Source of the DNA: Alphaproteobacteria bacterium
GTDB taxonomy: Bacteria; Pseudomonadota; Alphaproteobacteria; ATCC43930; CGMCC-115725
DNA length: 32,605 nucleotides
Assembly (NCBI GenBank): GCA_021325525.1
Contig: JAJPHB010000002.1
Span: 1-32,605, forward strand
Direction of reading: 5' to 3'
This document shows positions 7,925 through 16,169 of this stretch, piece after piece. The notes beneath the pieces were generated by a model. That model did no database searches, was not told the origin of the DNA, and was given only the letters and a program-made list of their open reading frames with translations. The translations under genes were made by a program, and so were the position numbers. Position 1 is the first letter of the stretch, and the number at the start of each line of letters is the position of its first letter.

Positions 7925-8071
7925 CCTCTCCTGCTTGCGGAAGAGGGCAGGGTGAGGGCACTCTTTCCGCGTCTCTCGGAGTAGGGACCGAGGTGCTCCA
8001 GAACCTTCGCCCAGGCCCTCTCCCGCGCGCGAGTCCTTTTCAAAATCCTCTCCCGCAAGCGGAAGAGGGAG
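7925..8071. repeat. Two copies of a CTCTCC(C/T)GC palindromic intergenic repeat
   Basis: The divergent gap holds two related hairpin-forming copies. The first is CCTCTCCTGCTTGCGGAAGA (beginning near 7925), followed by GGGCAGGGTGAGGG. The second is CCTCTCCCGCAAGCGGAAGA (beginning near 8047) and its continuation GGG. Each arm pairs CCTCT..CGC with GCGG..AGAGG with about one mismatch, and the inner bases of the two copies are inverted (GCTTGC versus GCAAGC). Repeats with this sequence are common between genes in many proteobacteria, from memory. Apart from these and the start signals of both flanking genes, 7905-8145 shows nothing else. Confidence 0.7.
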
Positions 8072-8145
8072 ATTTGCAAGTCCTCATGCGCGGGAGCGGG
8101 CGATCGAGAAGCCGGAGCATCGCGCTCAAGATACGGGAGGATGCC

Positions 8146-9354
8146 ATGAAACGCTGCGCCGTCGCACTCGCCGCCTCTGTCGCCCTTGCCGCCCTCCCCC
8201 TCGCCGCCGCCGCGCAGCAGGGCGAGCCGGTGCGGATCGGGCTCCTCCTCGACATGTCAAGCCTTTACGCCGACATCACCGGCATCGGCTCGGAGACGGC
8301 GGCCAAGATGGCGGTCGAGGATTTCGGCGGCAAGGTGCTGGGCCGGCCCATCGAGGTCCTGGCCGCCGATCATCAGAACAAGCCCGACATCGCCTCGGCG
8401 AAGGCGCGCGAGTGGTTCGACAACGAGCATGTCGACGCCCTTCTCGACGTCGCCGCCTCGGCGACGGCGCTCGCCGCGATGAACGTCGCCAAGGAGAAGA
8501 ACAAGATCATCGTCATGAGCGGACCCGGCGCCTCCTCGATCACGGGCGAGGCCTGCATCCCGACCTCGGTGCATTGGGTCTACAACACCTACGCCCTCGC
8601 CCATACGACGGGCAAAGCCGTGGTCGAGAACGGCGGCAAGAGCTGGTTCTTCATCGCCGCCGATTACGCCTTCGGCGCCCAGCTCGAAAAGGACACGGCC
8701 GATGTCGTGAAGGCGAGCGGCGGCATGGTGTTGGGCGAGGTCAAGGCGCCGCTCAACACCGCCGATTTCTCCTCCTTCCTGCTCCAGGCGCAGGCCTCGA
8801 AGGCGAAGATCATCGGCCTCGCCAATGCCGGCGGCGACTTCATCAATGCGGTGAAGCAGGCGGCCGAGTTCGGCATCGCGCAGGGCGGGCAGAATCTCGC
8901 CGGGCTCCTCGTCTACATCAACGACGTGCACAGCCTCGGCCTCAAGGCGACGCAGGGCATGATGCTCTCCGCCGCCTTCTACTGGGACATGAACGACGCG
9001 ACGCGCGCCTGGTCGAAGCGCTTCTTCGCCAAGCTCGGCAAGATGCCGAACATGTCGCAGGCCGGCGTCTACTCCTCGACCATGCACTACCTTGCAGCGG
9101 TGAAGGCCGCGGGCACGACGGCGACCGAGCCGGTCATGGACGCGATGCGGAAGATGCCGGTCAACGACTTCTTCGCCAGGAACGGCCACATCCGCGCCGA
9201 CGGCCTCATGCTGCACGACATGTATCTCTTCCAGGTGAAGAAGCCGGAAGAGTCGACGGGCGAGTGGGACACCTACAAGCTGGTGGCGACCGTGCCGGGC
9301 GAGGAGGCGTTCCTGCCCCTCGCCCAGTCGAAATGCCCGCTCGTCAAGAAATGA
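8146..9354 (+). CDS. ABC transporter substrate-binding protein (branched-chain amino acid type)
   Basis: A 402-residue exported protein with a clear signal peptide (MKR, then a hydrophobic Ala/Leu stretch, cleavage near AAA-QQGEP at about residue 23). The mature part starts VRIGLLLDMSSLYADITG and continues with GRPIEVLAADHQNKPDIA, typical of the Leu/Ile/Val-binding (Peripla_BP_6) fold with two lobes. It would capture a small solute, such as an amino acid, amide or aromatic acid, in the periplasm and hand it to a permease. No permease or ATPase gene is within the window, so its partners lie elsewhere. The ATG at 8146 has GGAGG five bases before it; an ATG at 8141 is out of frame. It is divergent from the methyltransferase. 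Confidence 0.92.
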   Translation: MKRCAVALAASVALAALPLAAAAQQGEPVRIGLLLDMSSLYADITGIGSETAAKMAVEDFGGKVLGRPIEVLAADHQNKPDIASAKAREWFDNEHVDALLDVAASATALAAMNVAKEKNKIIVMSGPGASSITGEACIPTSVHWVYNTYALAHTTGKAVVENGGKSWFFIAADYAFGAQLEKDTADVVKASGGMVLGEVKAPLNTADFSSFLLQAQASKAKIIGLANAGGDFINAVKQAAEFGIAQGGQNLAGLLVYINDVHSLGLKATQGMMLSAAFYWDMNDATRAWSKRFFAKLGKMPNMSQAGVYSSTMHYLAAVKAAGTTATEPVMDAMRKMPVNDFFARNGHIRADGLMLHDMYLFQVKKPEESTGEWDTYKLVATVPGEEAFLPLAQSKCPLVKK

Positions 9355-9371
9355 GGCGGCGCGCGCCGCGC

Positions 9372-10148
9372 TCAGCCATGCTTGGCGCGGAGCGCGGCGA
9401 GGCGGTCGGCGGCGCTGGCGGGCGCCGGCGGCGTGCCGGCCGCGGCCGCCATCGCCGCGGCGATATTGGGATCCTCGATCTCGGGGCGTGAGGGCGCCAG
9501 AATCTGCGCCTTGGCGCGCGCCGCTTCCGCCGCCTCATGGTCCTTCTCAGCGGCGGCGCTCATCGCCGCCGTCGCGACCGAAAGGCTGTCGGGCGCGCCG
9601 CCGAGCCCGGCAGCGATGCGGGCGGCATTGGCCTGGCGCTCGGCGGTCTCGCGTTCCTGCCGCGCCCGCTCCATCTCGCGCTGCGCATGATCGAGCTCGG
9701 ATTTGGCATTCTTCAGCTTGGCTCCCGCTTCCTGATAGGCGCCCTGCATCTGGGCGCTGAAGCTCGCGGCCTCGTCGGCGTCGCGTTTCAACGCATCGAC
9801 CTCGCGGCTCTGCTCCTCGGCGAGCTTCAGCAAGGTCTCGAGACTCTGCTCGAGGGCGGGCTTCTGCGCCGCGGCCGCGGCCTCGACCTGCTGCTGCAGC
9901 TTTTCGGCGGCGGCGATGCGCTGCTGGACGAGGGCCTTCGCCGTCGCATAGGCCTTGCCCTTGCGCTCGGCATCCTCCTTGGCCTTGGCGACTTCGAGGC
10001 CGAGCGCGTCGAGGTGACGCTCCATCTCGCGGAGCTGCGCCGCGCTGGCGCCGCGCGGGTCCCAGCGGACCAGCGCCTCAATCGCGGCATGCGCGGCGCT
10101 GTCGGCGCGGGTGGTGCCATAGCTGCGGATGAAGCCGAACAGGGACAT
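9372..10148 (-). CDS. Coiled-coil protein, PspA/IM30-like
   Basis: A 258-residue soluble protein without signal peptide or membrane segment. Residues about 35-170 are one long run of heptad-like, Lys/Glu/Gln/Ala-rich helix (LREMERHLDALGLEVAKAKE, QEREMERARQERE-like stretches), followed by an Ala/Pro-rich tail. The length and helical pattern resemble PspA/IM30 family proteins, but no diagnostic motif is certain. The gene follows the DUF2491 gene by 47 bases on the same strand, with GGGAG upstream of its ATG. In E. coli the DUF2491 gene yjfK lies beside the PspA-family gene yjfJ, so a membrane-associated role with the DUF2491 protein is a reasonable inference. A perfect palindrome, GAGACGTCTC (10150-10159), overlaps its ribosome-binding region. 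Confidence 0.72.
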   Translation of the reverse strand: MSLFGFIRSYGTTRADSAAHAAIEALVRWDPRGASAAQLREMERHLDALGLEVAKAKEDAERKGKAYATAKALVQQRIAAAEKLQQQVEAAAAAQKPALEQSLETLLKLAEEQSREVDALKRDADEAASFSAQMQGAYQEAGAKLKNAKSELDHAQREMERARQERETAERQANAARIAAGLGGAPDSLSVATAAMSAAAEKDHEAAEAARAKAQILAPSRPEIEDPNIAAAMAAAAGTPPAPASAADRLAALRAKHG

Positions 10149-10195
10149 TGAGACGTCTCCCTTGGTGCTGCGAATCGAAGCGCCGGCGCGGCCGC

Positions 10196-11779
10196 TCAGG
10201 CCAGCGACAGGCCGGCCGGGTTGATGTCGATGCCGGCATAGATGAGGACCGCCCCGGATTGGCCCTCGGTATCGGCCGAGACGAGAATGTATTCCTGAGT
10301 CGGCGCCGGCGGCGCGAGGCCGGTGGCGGCGGCGTAGAGCATCGCCTCATGGCCGATGGTGAAGGTGCCGCGGTCGGTCTCCAGCGTCTCCTTGCAGGAG
10401 ACGGGAGCGATGCGCTCGCTGCCGGGCGCCCAGGCGCGCTGATAGACCTTGCCGTCCTTGGTCTGGAACTCGGGGAGGCCGATCGAGCCGTCGCCCGCGT
10501 CGAGCCAGAAGCCCCACTCATCCGGCGTCGCCGGCGTCACCTCGTCGATCTTGCTGAAATAGCGGCACTCGTCGGGCTGTCCCAGCGGATCGAGATGGAG
10601 CTGGAAGAAGCGGTCCTCGGCGACGTAGAGGCGGTGCAGCAGCGCCGGGCCTTGGCTCAGATGCCCGATGCCCATGATGGTGACGGCGCCCGAGCCGGCA
10701 TCCCCGGTGAGCGGCCGCACCTTCGTCGCGCCCTGGGCCAGCACGAAGGGCGCGGGATCGGCGGCAAAGCTCATGCCGATGCGGAAGAGGCGCGGATCAT
10801 AGCCGCCGCGATGATGCAGCTTGTCGGCGACGTAATTGCCGAGCGCGCCGAAGGGCCCCATGGATGCGCCGCCTCCGAGTCCCGCCCCGCCCGCCATGGC
10901 CAGCGTCGGCCGGCGATGATGCGCGGCAACCCAGATGGCGAGGCCGGCGCCGAAGGCGAGAATGATGCCGATGCCCGGCCCCCAGGGCAGGCCGGGATTG
11001 GGGATGGTCGCGACCGCCGCGGGCTGCACCACATTGTCGGCGGCGAGCGCGACCTGCGGCGGCGTGTCGGCGGGGACGAAATTCGGGTCGCGCGGCTGCC
11101 CCTGGCGCGCCGCCATCTCGGCATCGAGCTTCGCGAGCTGGGCGCGCAGATCGGCATTGTCGCGCGCGAGGCGATCGGCTTCGGCGCGGAAATCGCGATA
11201 GGCGGGATCGTCGGCGTGGTCGTAGAAGAAGGCGGCGTGGCCGGGCCGACTCAGCGTGTCGAGCATCCACCACAGCCAGAGCGCGTCCCATGCCCCGAAG
11301 CTCGGCCGCGACAGATAGGCGTAGGGCGGGACGCCCCAGCCCAAATGCGAGAACCAGCCGTCGCGCCGGGCGTAATAGGCGCCGTAGCTGCTGTCGCGCG
11401 CGAAGGAGGACCAGGAGGAGGGCGGCGGCTCCAGCGGGCTCGCCGGCGCCGCGAAGCGCGCATTCTCCTGCGCCCGGAACTGGCGCAGCGCCGTGCCCGA
11501 GAGGCTGCGGCTCAGCGCCCGGTCGCCGCCCGAATTGGGGCTGGCGGCGTAGGGCGCGCCGGTGATCGAGGGCTTCGAATAGCCGCCGCTCGAACGGCTT
11601 CCCGAAGAATATGCCGAGCCGCCGAAGCTCGAAGAGGCGCCCGGCTTGAAGTAGCCGCCGGAGCTGCGCGAGCGCGCGTCGGCCGGCTGTGCCGCGGCGA
11701 AGGCGAAGGCGACGGCGAGAACCAGGGCGAGCACCGGAGCACGGTGCCGCGCGGCATCGACGAGCCTCGGCCGAAGCAT
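10196..11779 (-). CDS. DUF2491 (YjfK-like) domain membrane protein
   Basis: A 527-residue protein. Residues about 14-36 form a signal peptide or anchor (ending AAAQPADA). Residues 37-80 are Ser/Gly/Tyr-rich with two similar units, SSGGYFKPG and SSGGYSKPS. A Trp/Tyr-rich stretch follows (121-172), then a coiled segment (195-225) and a single membrane helix (266-286). The C-terminal 200 residues (GGYDPRLFRIGMSF, LLHRLYVAEDRFFQLHLD, GHEAMLYAA, AGIDINPAGLSLA) look like the DUF2491 domain of E. coli YjfK, which is much shorter. With the anchor cleaved and one helix kept, the DUF2491 domain would face the cytoplasm, where the coiled-coil product of the next gene resides. The start at 11779 was chosen for its GAGAGGAG Shine-Dalgarno. 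Function is unknown; the DUF2491 assignment is from memory of the family. Confidence 0.68.
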   Translation of the reverse strand: MLRPRLVDAARHRAPVLALVLAVAFAFAAAQPADARSRSSGGYFKPGASSSFGGSAYSSGSRSSGGYSKPSITGAPYAASPNSGGDRALSRSLSGTALRQFRAQENARFAAPASPLEPPPSSWSSFARDSSYGAYYARRDGWFSHLGWGVPPYAYLSRPSFGAWDALWLWWMLDTLSRPGHAAFFYDHADDPAYRDFRAEADRLARDNADLRAQLAKLDAEMAARQGQPRDPNFVPADTPPQVALAADNVVQPAAVATIPNPGLPWGPGIGIILAFGAGLAIWVAAHHRRPTLAMAGGAGLGGGASMGPFGALGNYVADKLHHRGGYDPRLFRIGMSFAADPAPFVLAQGATKVRPLTGDAGSGAVTIMGIGHLSQGPALLHRLYVAEDRFFQLHLDPLGQPDECRYFSKIDEVTPATPDEWGFWLDAGDGSIGLPEFQTKDGKVYQRAWAPGSERIAPVSCKETLETDRGTFTIGHEAMLYAAATGLAPPAPTQEYILVSADTEGQSGAVLIYAGIDINPAGLSLA

Positions 11780-11908
11780 CAACTCCTCTCCCGATGGTAT
11801 GAGGCGCAGCAACCCATCTCGCGCAGATGCCGTCATGCGACAGATGGGGGCGTCTTATCGAAGCGCCAAGTCTTTTTCAACGCGGCGGAGGAGGAGCGGT
11901 TGCGGCCG

Positions 11909-12613
11909 TCAGGCCGGCACGCAGGGCGGCTCCTTCGCCGCCAGCTCCTTCACCTTGGCTTCGAGGCGGTGCAGCGGCCCGTCGACGAGGCCGAGGCGTT
12001 CCAAATGCCGCACCGTGTTCTCGAGATATTCGCGGCAGTGCCCGCGCCCGCCAATTCCTTGCAGGATGAGGCGCGCCGTCTCGTCGAGCGACAGGCGGCC
12101 GGCATAGCCCGGATGCGAGCGGCGCACGGTGAAGGCATGCGCCGACACCGTGCCGCCGCCGGCGAGGCGCAGCGTCAGCTCGCGCATGTCGTAGACGCCG
12201 CCTACCATCTCGCGCTGCCAGAGCTGGCCCAGCGCCTCTTCCAGATCGGCGACGGCGATGCGGAAGGCCATGCCCTTGCACGAGCCGCCGCGGTCGAGGC
12301 CGAGGACGAGGCCCGGCCGCTCGGGCGTGCCGCGGTAGCGGCGCGAATAGACGCAGAAGCTGCGGTGCCAGCCATGGAGCAGCGCCGGCTCGGCGGCGCA
12401 ATGGCGGAACCCCGGATTCCACATGAGCGAGCCGTAGCCGAAGATCCAGATGTCGCAGCGCCGGGCGAGGCAGGCGCGCACCTCGGGAGCGGCGAGCGGA
12501 TCGCAGGCCTCCTCATTCTCGTCCGCGTAGATGTCGCTGTCCCGCGCCGGCAGGTCGCGGAGCGCTGCCACCGTCTTCGCTGCCACCGTTTTCTGCGCCG
12601 CCTCTGTCGTCAT
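11909..12613 (-). CDS. chaC: ChaC-like gamma-glutamylcyclotransferase
   Basis: A 234-residue cytoplasmic enzyme of the glutathione-specific gamma-glutamylcyclotransferase family, which cleaves glutathione to 5-oxoproline and Cys-Gly. The family signature FGYGSLMWNPGF (58-69) forms the substrate loop. REMVGGVYD holds Glu135, the expected catalytic acid/base. HAFTVRRSHPGYAG and REYLENTVRHLERLG are also typical. The N-terminal 50 residues are polar and longer than in E. coli ChaC. The ATG at 12613 is 7 bases after the stop of the EamA transporter gene on the same strand and has only a weak ribosome-binding site, so translational coupling is likely. The pairing with a transporter suggests metabolite turnover, but no direct link is visible. 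Confidence 0.9.
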   Translation of the reverse strand: MTTEAAQKTVAAKTVAALRDLPARDSDIYADENEEACDPLAAPEVRACLARRCDIWIFGYGSLMWNPGFRHCAAEPALLHGWHRSFCVYSRRYRGTPERPGLVLGLDRGGSCKGMAFRIAVADLEEALGQLWQREMVGGVYDMRELTLRLAGGGTVSAHAFTVRRSHPGYAGRLSLDETARLILQGIGGRGHCREYLENTVRHLERLGLVDGPLHRLEAKVKELAAKEPPCVPA

Positions 12614-12620
12614 TCTTCGT

Positions 12621-13523
12621 TTATCCGCGGTTGACAAGAGCGACGCCCAGCACCGCAAGCGCCATTCCGGCCAGCGCCGTCGGCCCCATGCTCTCGCCAA
12701 AGAGCAAATAAGCCATGAACGCGGTGACGGGCGGCACCAGGTAGAAGAGGCTGGCGATGCGCGCGGCGGCGCCGCGGCGGAGCAGGAAGAGAAAGAGAAT
12801 CGTGGCGCCGACCGAGAGGACGAGGCAGAGCCAGGCCAGGGCGAAGATGAATTGCGGGTGCCAGTCGATGCGCATGGTCTCGCCGGCGAGCGCGAGGGCC
12901 AGCATGAAGAGGCCGGCCGTCCCGTTCTGGATCACCGTCGCGGTCATGAGGTCGGCTTCGGCGCAGAAGCGCTTCTGATAGAGCGTGCCGATCGTCATGC
13001 CGAGGAGCGCGGCGACGACGGTCGCGAGGCCGGCGAGCTGGCGCGGGTCGAAGACGAGCTTCGTCCAGACGACGAGCACGGTGCCGGCGATGCCGAGGGC
13101 GAAGCCCAGCCATTGCCGGCCCGTCACCCGCTCGCCGAGGACGAAACCGACGACGGCCGCGGTCAGCGCCGGCTGCAGCCCGACGACGAGGGCCGAGAGC
13201 CCCGCCGAGAGACCGTGCGCGAGGGCGAAGAAAACGCCGCCGAGATATGTCCCCTGGATGAGGAGGCCGACGACGGCGCTGTGGAGGGCGGCGCGCCAGC
13301 CCGAGGGCCAGGCGGCGCCGGCGACGAGGGAAACGGCCGTCATCAACGCGGCGACGAGGCCGAAGCGCAGCGCGAGAAAGGTCAGCGGTCCCGCATAGGG
13401 CAGGCCGAATTTGGCGCCGATGAAACCGGTCGACCAGAGGACGACGAAACCCCCGGGCATCAGGGACAGCCATCGCGCGCTCGTCGCTGGCTTGGCGGCT
13501 GGTGTCCGGGCGAAGCTGGGCAT
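12621..13523 (-). CDS. EamA (DMT) family transporter
   Basis: A 300-residue inner-membrane protein with about ten hydrophobic helices arranged as two EamA repeats (about 22-153 and 165-298). Recognisable points are VLWSTGFIGAKFGLPYAGPL at the start of the first repeat, VLGERVTGRQWLGFALGIAG closing it, and FLLRRGAAARIASLFYLVPP with LLFGESMG in the second. Members move amino acids, metabolites or drugs; the substrate cannot be predicted. It is the first gene of a pair with chaC. The start ATG at 13523 is divergent from the DUF2125 gene (146 bases). A second, clearly different EamA gene lies at 21624, so this is not a local tandem duplicate. Confidence 0.92.
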   Translation of the reverse strand: MPSFARTPAAKPATSARWLSLMPGGFVVLWSTGFIGAKFGLPYAGPLTFLALRFGLVAALMTAVSLVAGAAWPSGWRAALHSAVVGLLIQGTYLGGVFFALAHGLSAGLSALVVGLQPALTAAVVGFVLGERVTGRQWLGFALGIAGTVLVVWTKLVFDPRQLAGLATVVAALLGMTIGTLYQKRFCAEADLMTATVIQNGTAGLFMLALALAGETMRIDWHPQFIFALAWLCLVLSVGATILFLFLLRRGAAARIASLFYLVPPVTAFMAYLLFGESMGPTALAGMALAVLGVALVNRG

Positions 13524-13632
13524 GCGGGGAGGCGGTGCGATTTTTCGCCCAATCTACCCGCCGCCGCCGGTTCGGGCGAAGCGCGCATCCTGCAATGCGG
13601 CAATGCGCGCCGCCCGCTCGTCGCCTTTGTCA

Positions 13633-13661
13633 TCGACCAGCGGTGACGGCCACCCTATAAG
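13633..13661 (+). promoter_or_regulatory. Candidate promoter giving a leaderless mRNA
   Basis: TCGACC (13633-13638) and TATAAG (13656-13661) are 17 bp apart. The ATG of the DUF2125 gene at 13670 begins eight bases after the -10 element, where transcription would be expected to start. No Shine-Dalgarno sequence lies between the elements and the ATG, which fits a leaderless transcript. Confidence 0.5.
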
Positions 13662-13669
13662 ACGCCGCC

Positions 13670-14719
13670 ATGCGACGGCCTGCGCGATTGGCGCTCCTTG
13701 CCCTCCCGGCGCTCCTCATCATCCTGGCGGCGGGCTATGCCGGATTCTGGTACTGGACGGCGGACCGCGCGCGCACCGCCCTCCAGGACTGGGCCGAGGC
13801 GCGGCGCGTCGAAGGCTTCGCCGTGGGCTGGGACCGCTACGCCATCGGCGGCTTCCCCTGGACGCTGCGCCTCACCATCGAGAAGCCGGTCTTCGGCAAG
13901 GCCGGCGCCGATCCCGGCTTCGAAGCGCGGGCGCCGGAGCTCGTCGCCTTCGCCCGCCCCTGGGCGCTCCGCCATTGGCGTTTCACGGCGAGCCAGGGCG
14001 GCCGCCTCGCCATCGAGCCCGGACAGGCCCGCCCGGCCGTGAGGGCCCTGGCCGCCCGCCTCGCCGGCAGCATCGAGCCGGACTCCGAGGCCGCCAGCGC
14101 CGGCGGCAAGAGCACGCGCCTCGCCCTCGCCGCCGACGGGCTCACGATCGATGCGGGCGCGCATCTTGCGATCGAGCACGCCGAGGCTGCGGCGGTGCTG
14201 CCGCAGCGCGCGGCGGCGAGCCATCTCGACACCTGGGCCGCGGCGACGGTTCGAGGCGCCGGCATCACCCTGCCCGTCGCTGTCGCCCCGCTCGGCGCGA
14301 CCATCGACCGCCTCGAAGCCCAAATAGCGATCAAGGGCAGCATCCCGGCCGGCAACCGGCGGCAGGCGCTCGAAGCCTGGCGGCAGGACGGCGGAACGGT
14401 CGAGGTCGAAACCCTCGATCTCGACTGGAGCAAGCTCGCGCTCTCGGCAAAGGGCACGCTCGCCCTCGATGAGACCCTCCAGCCCGAAGGCGCCCTCAGC
14501 GCCAGCATCCGCGGCTACGATGCCGTCATCGACGCGCTGGTCGGTGCGGGCACGCTCAAAGCGGGCGACGGCGCCATCGCCAAGCTGGCGCTCGGGCTCC
14601 TCGCCAAGCCCGGGCCCGACGGGGCGGCGCAGATCACGGCGCCGCTCACCTTGCAGAACGGACAGGTCTATATCGGCCCGGCGCGGCTCGCGAGGCTCCC
14701 GCTCTTCACTTGGGAGTAG
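13670..14719 (+). CDS. DUF2125 domain protein, membrane-anchored
   Basis: A 349-residue protein. An N-terminal uncleaved membrane helix (about 6-29) is followed by a periplasmic domain. The opening of that domain, FAVGWDRYAIGGFPWTLRLT (51-70), is the conserved start of DUF2125, in which a Gly-(Phe/Tyr)-Pro turn follows a Trp-containing strand. Alternating short beta strands and repeats of the ID.LEA type resemble large lipid-handling beta-rich proteins such as AsmA-like ones, but that is inference. Genes of this family are often found beside prephenate dehydrogenase and hisC in alphaproteobacteria, as here, with one small gene between. The biochemical function is unknown. The start lacks a ribosome-binding site. 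It converges on the tail-anchored protein gene with 18 bases between. Confidence 0.82.
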   Translation: MRRPARLALLALPALLIILAAGYAGFWYWTADRARTALQDWAEARRVEGFAVGWDRYAIGGFPWTLRLTIEKPVFGKAGADPGFEARAPELVAFARPWALRHWRFTASQGGRLAIEPGQARPAVRALAARLAGSIEPDSEAASAGGKSTRLALAADGLTIDAGAHLAIEHAEAAAVLPQRAAASHLDTWAAATVRGAGITLPVAVAPLGATIDRLEAQIAIKGSIPAGNRRQALEAWRQDGGTVEVETLDLDWSKLALSAKGTLALDETLQPEGALSASIRGYDAVIDALVGAGTLKAGDGAIAKLALGLLAKPGPDGAAQITAPLTLQNGQVYIGPARLARLPLFTWE

Positions 14720-14737
14720 CCGAGGGCCGGGCCGCGC

Positions 14738-15142
14738 TCAGCGGATGACGGCGAAGAACAGCGCCAGGATCGAGACGACGAGCGAGGCAATCGCGAGGTA
14801 GAGCGGGGCGTCCTTGTCCTCGATGAAGGCGCGGCCGGCCCCCCCGGCGCGGGCCGGCGCGACCGGCTCGGCCGGCTTCTTGCCTTTCTCGGGACGCGGC
14901 CCCGGCTCGTTGCCGCGGAACTCGGTGAAGACGACGCGGCTCTTGAAGACGCCCTCGGCGGCGTTGAAGACCTCCTCGGTCACCTTGACGCCGAGCCGCC
15001 GCGTCAGCACCAGCTTCGCCTGGCTCGCCGCCTCGGCGCCCGATTCGAAGACGCCTTCGAGGATCCACCGCGCGCCGTCCCAGCCGGCGACCTCGAAGCC
15101 GGTCCGACGGTGCGGAGGGGGAGTTTTCTGCGGTGCCGCCAC
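14738..15142 (-). CDS. Small tail-anchored protein of unknown function
   Basis: A 134-residue protein. Residues 13-80 form a compact, possibly alpha/beta domain (GFEVAGWDGARWILEGVF, then SQAKLVLTRRLGVKVTEEVF and KSRVVFTEF). A Pro/Lys-rich linker (79-105) follows, and the C-terminus is one hydrophobic helix, LYLAIASLVVSILALFFAVI, ending one residue later. The arrangement suggests a cytoplasmic domain anchored by its tail. I do not recognise the family. Translation starts at GTG 15142, with AAGGGA six bases upstream. It runs in the same direction as tyrC, hisC and the chorismate mutase gene, 142 bases beyond tyrC, and may belong to that transcript. Confidence 0.75.
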   Translation of the reverse strand: MAAPQKTPPPHRRTGFEVAGWDGARWILEGVFESGAEAASQAKLVLTRRLGVKVTEEVFNAAEGVFKSRVVFTEFRGNEPGPRPEKGKKPAEPVAPARAGGAGRAFIEDKDAPLYLAIASLVVSILALFFAVIR

Positions 15143-15284
15143 GATCCGTCCCTTGCGGGCGGCAGCGCGGCCGCCCTGCCCTATTCGGGCGGCAATATCC
15201 GGTTCTTTATGTAAAAAAAGGGTGAATTACGGCTGGTTGTCTAGGCAGCGTCTGTTTCGCTCGGCACCTACGAAGCCGCGCCGG

Positions 15285-16169
15285 CTATGCCTGCCGCGCC
15301 TCGATGATCGAGCGGCGGATGGCGCGGGTGCGGGTGAAGAGGTCCTGGAGCTTGTCGCCCTCGCCCCAGCGGATGGCGCGTTGCAGCGCGCTCAGATCCT
15401 CGCTGAAGCGCTGCAGCATTTCGAGCACCGCCTCGCGGTTGTTGAGAAAGACGTCGCGCCACATGACGGGGTCCGATGCGGCGATGCGCGTGAAGTCGCG
15501 GAAGCCGCCGGCGGAGAATTTGATGACCTCGGATTTGAGGCTCTCTTCGAGATCCGTCGCCGTGCCGACGATGGTATAGGCGATGAGATGCGGCAGGTGC
15601 GAGGTCATCGCCAGCACCTTGTCGTGGTGGTCGGGGTCCATCGTCACGACGCGCATCCCGGCCTGCTCCCAGAGGCGGGTGAGGCGGGCGAGCGCCGCGG
15701 CATCGGCATCGGGCAGCGGCGTCAGGATGCACCAACGGTCGCGGAAGAGCTCGGCGAAGCCGGCCTCTGGCCCCGAATGCTCGGTGCCGGCGACGGGATG
15801 GCCGGGAATGAAATGCACATGCGCCGGCAGCAGCGGCCGCAGGTCGCGGATCACCGCCTCCTTGACCGAACCGACATCGGTGACGATCGCCCCCGCCGCA
15901 AGGTGCGGGGCGATGCGCGCGCCGATCTCGGCATAGGCGGAAAGCGGCGTCGCGATGACGACGAGATCGGCGCCGGCAACCGCCTCGCCGGCATCGACGG
16001 TGGCGCGGTCGGCGATGCCGAGCTCGAGCGCCTTCCGGCGCGTTGCCTCGCGGCGGGCGCAGGCGATGATCTCGCCGGCGAGGCCGTCGCGGCGCAGCAC
16101 GCGGGCGAGCGACGAGCCGATGAGGCCGATGCCGATGATGGCGACGCGGGCGAAGGGCTGGATGCTCAT
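15285..16169 (-). CDS. tyrC: Prephenate/arogenate dehydrogenase (TyrA/TyrC)
   Basis: A 294-residue NAD(P)-dependent enzyme that oxidatively decarboxylates prephenate (or arogenate) to give the tyrosine precursor. The Rossmann motif is IIGIGLIGSS (11-20, GxGxxG). ATPLSAYAEIG and TDVGSVKEAV are typical. GHPVAGTEHSG contains His124, matching the catalytic His of the family. The helical dimer domain follows (HHDKVLAMTSHLPHLIAY). There is no fused chorismate mutase, ACT or aminotransferase domain. Its ATG overlaps the hisC stop (ATGA), so the two genes are translationally coupled. Whether it prefers prephenate or arogenate cannot be told from sequence. Confidence 0.95.
   Translation of the reverse strand: MSIQPFARVAIIGIGLIGSSLARVLRRDGLAGEIIACARREATRRKALELGIADRATVDAGEAVAGADLVVIATPLSAYAEIGARIAPHLAAGAIVTDVGSVKEAVIRDLRPLLPAHVHFIPGHPVAGTEHSGPEAGFAELFRDRWCILTPLPDADAAALARLTRLWEQAGMRVVTMDPDHHDKVLAMTSHLPHLIAYTIVGTATDLEESLKSEVIKFSAGGFRDFTRIAASDPVMWRDVFLNNREAVLEMLQRFSEDLSALQRAIRWGEGDKLQDLFTRTRAIRRSIIEARQA

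Noticed and set aside
10148-12634. Long open forward frame across the DUF2491 and chaC genes
   Set aside because: It runs antisense to two recognisable proteins, through their intergenic gap, and has an Arg/Ala/Gly-rich composition without motifs.
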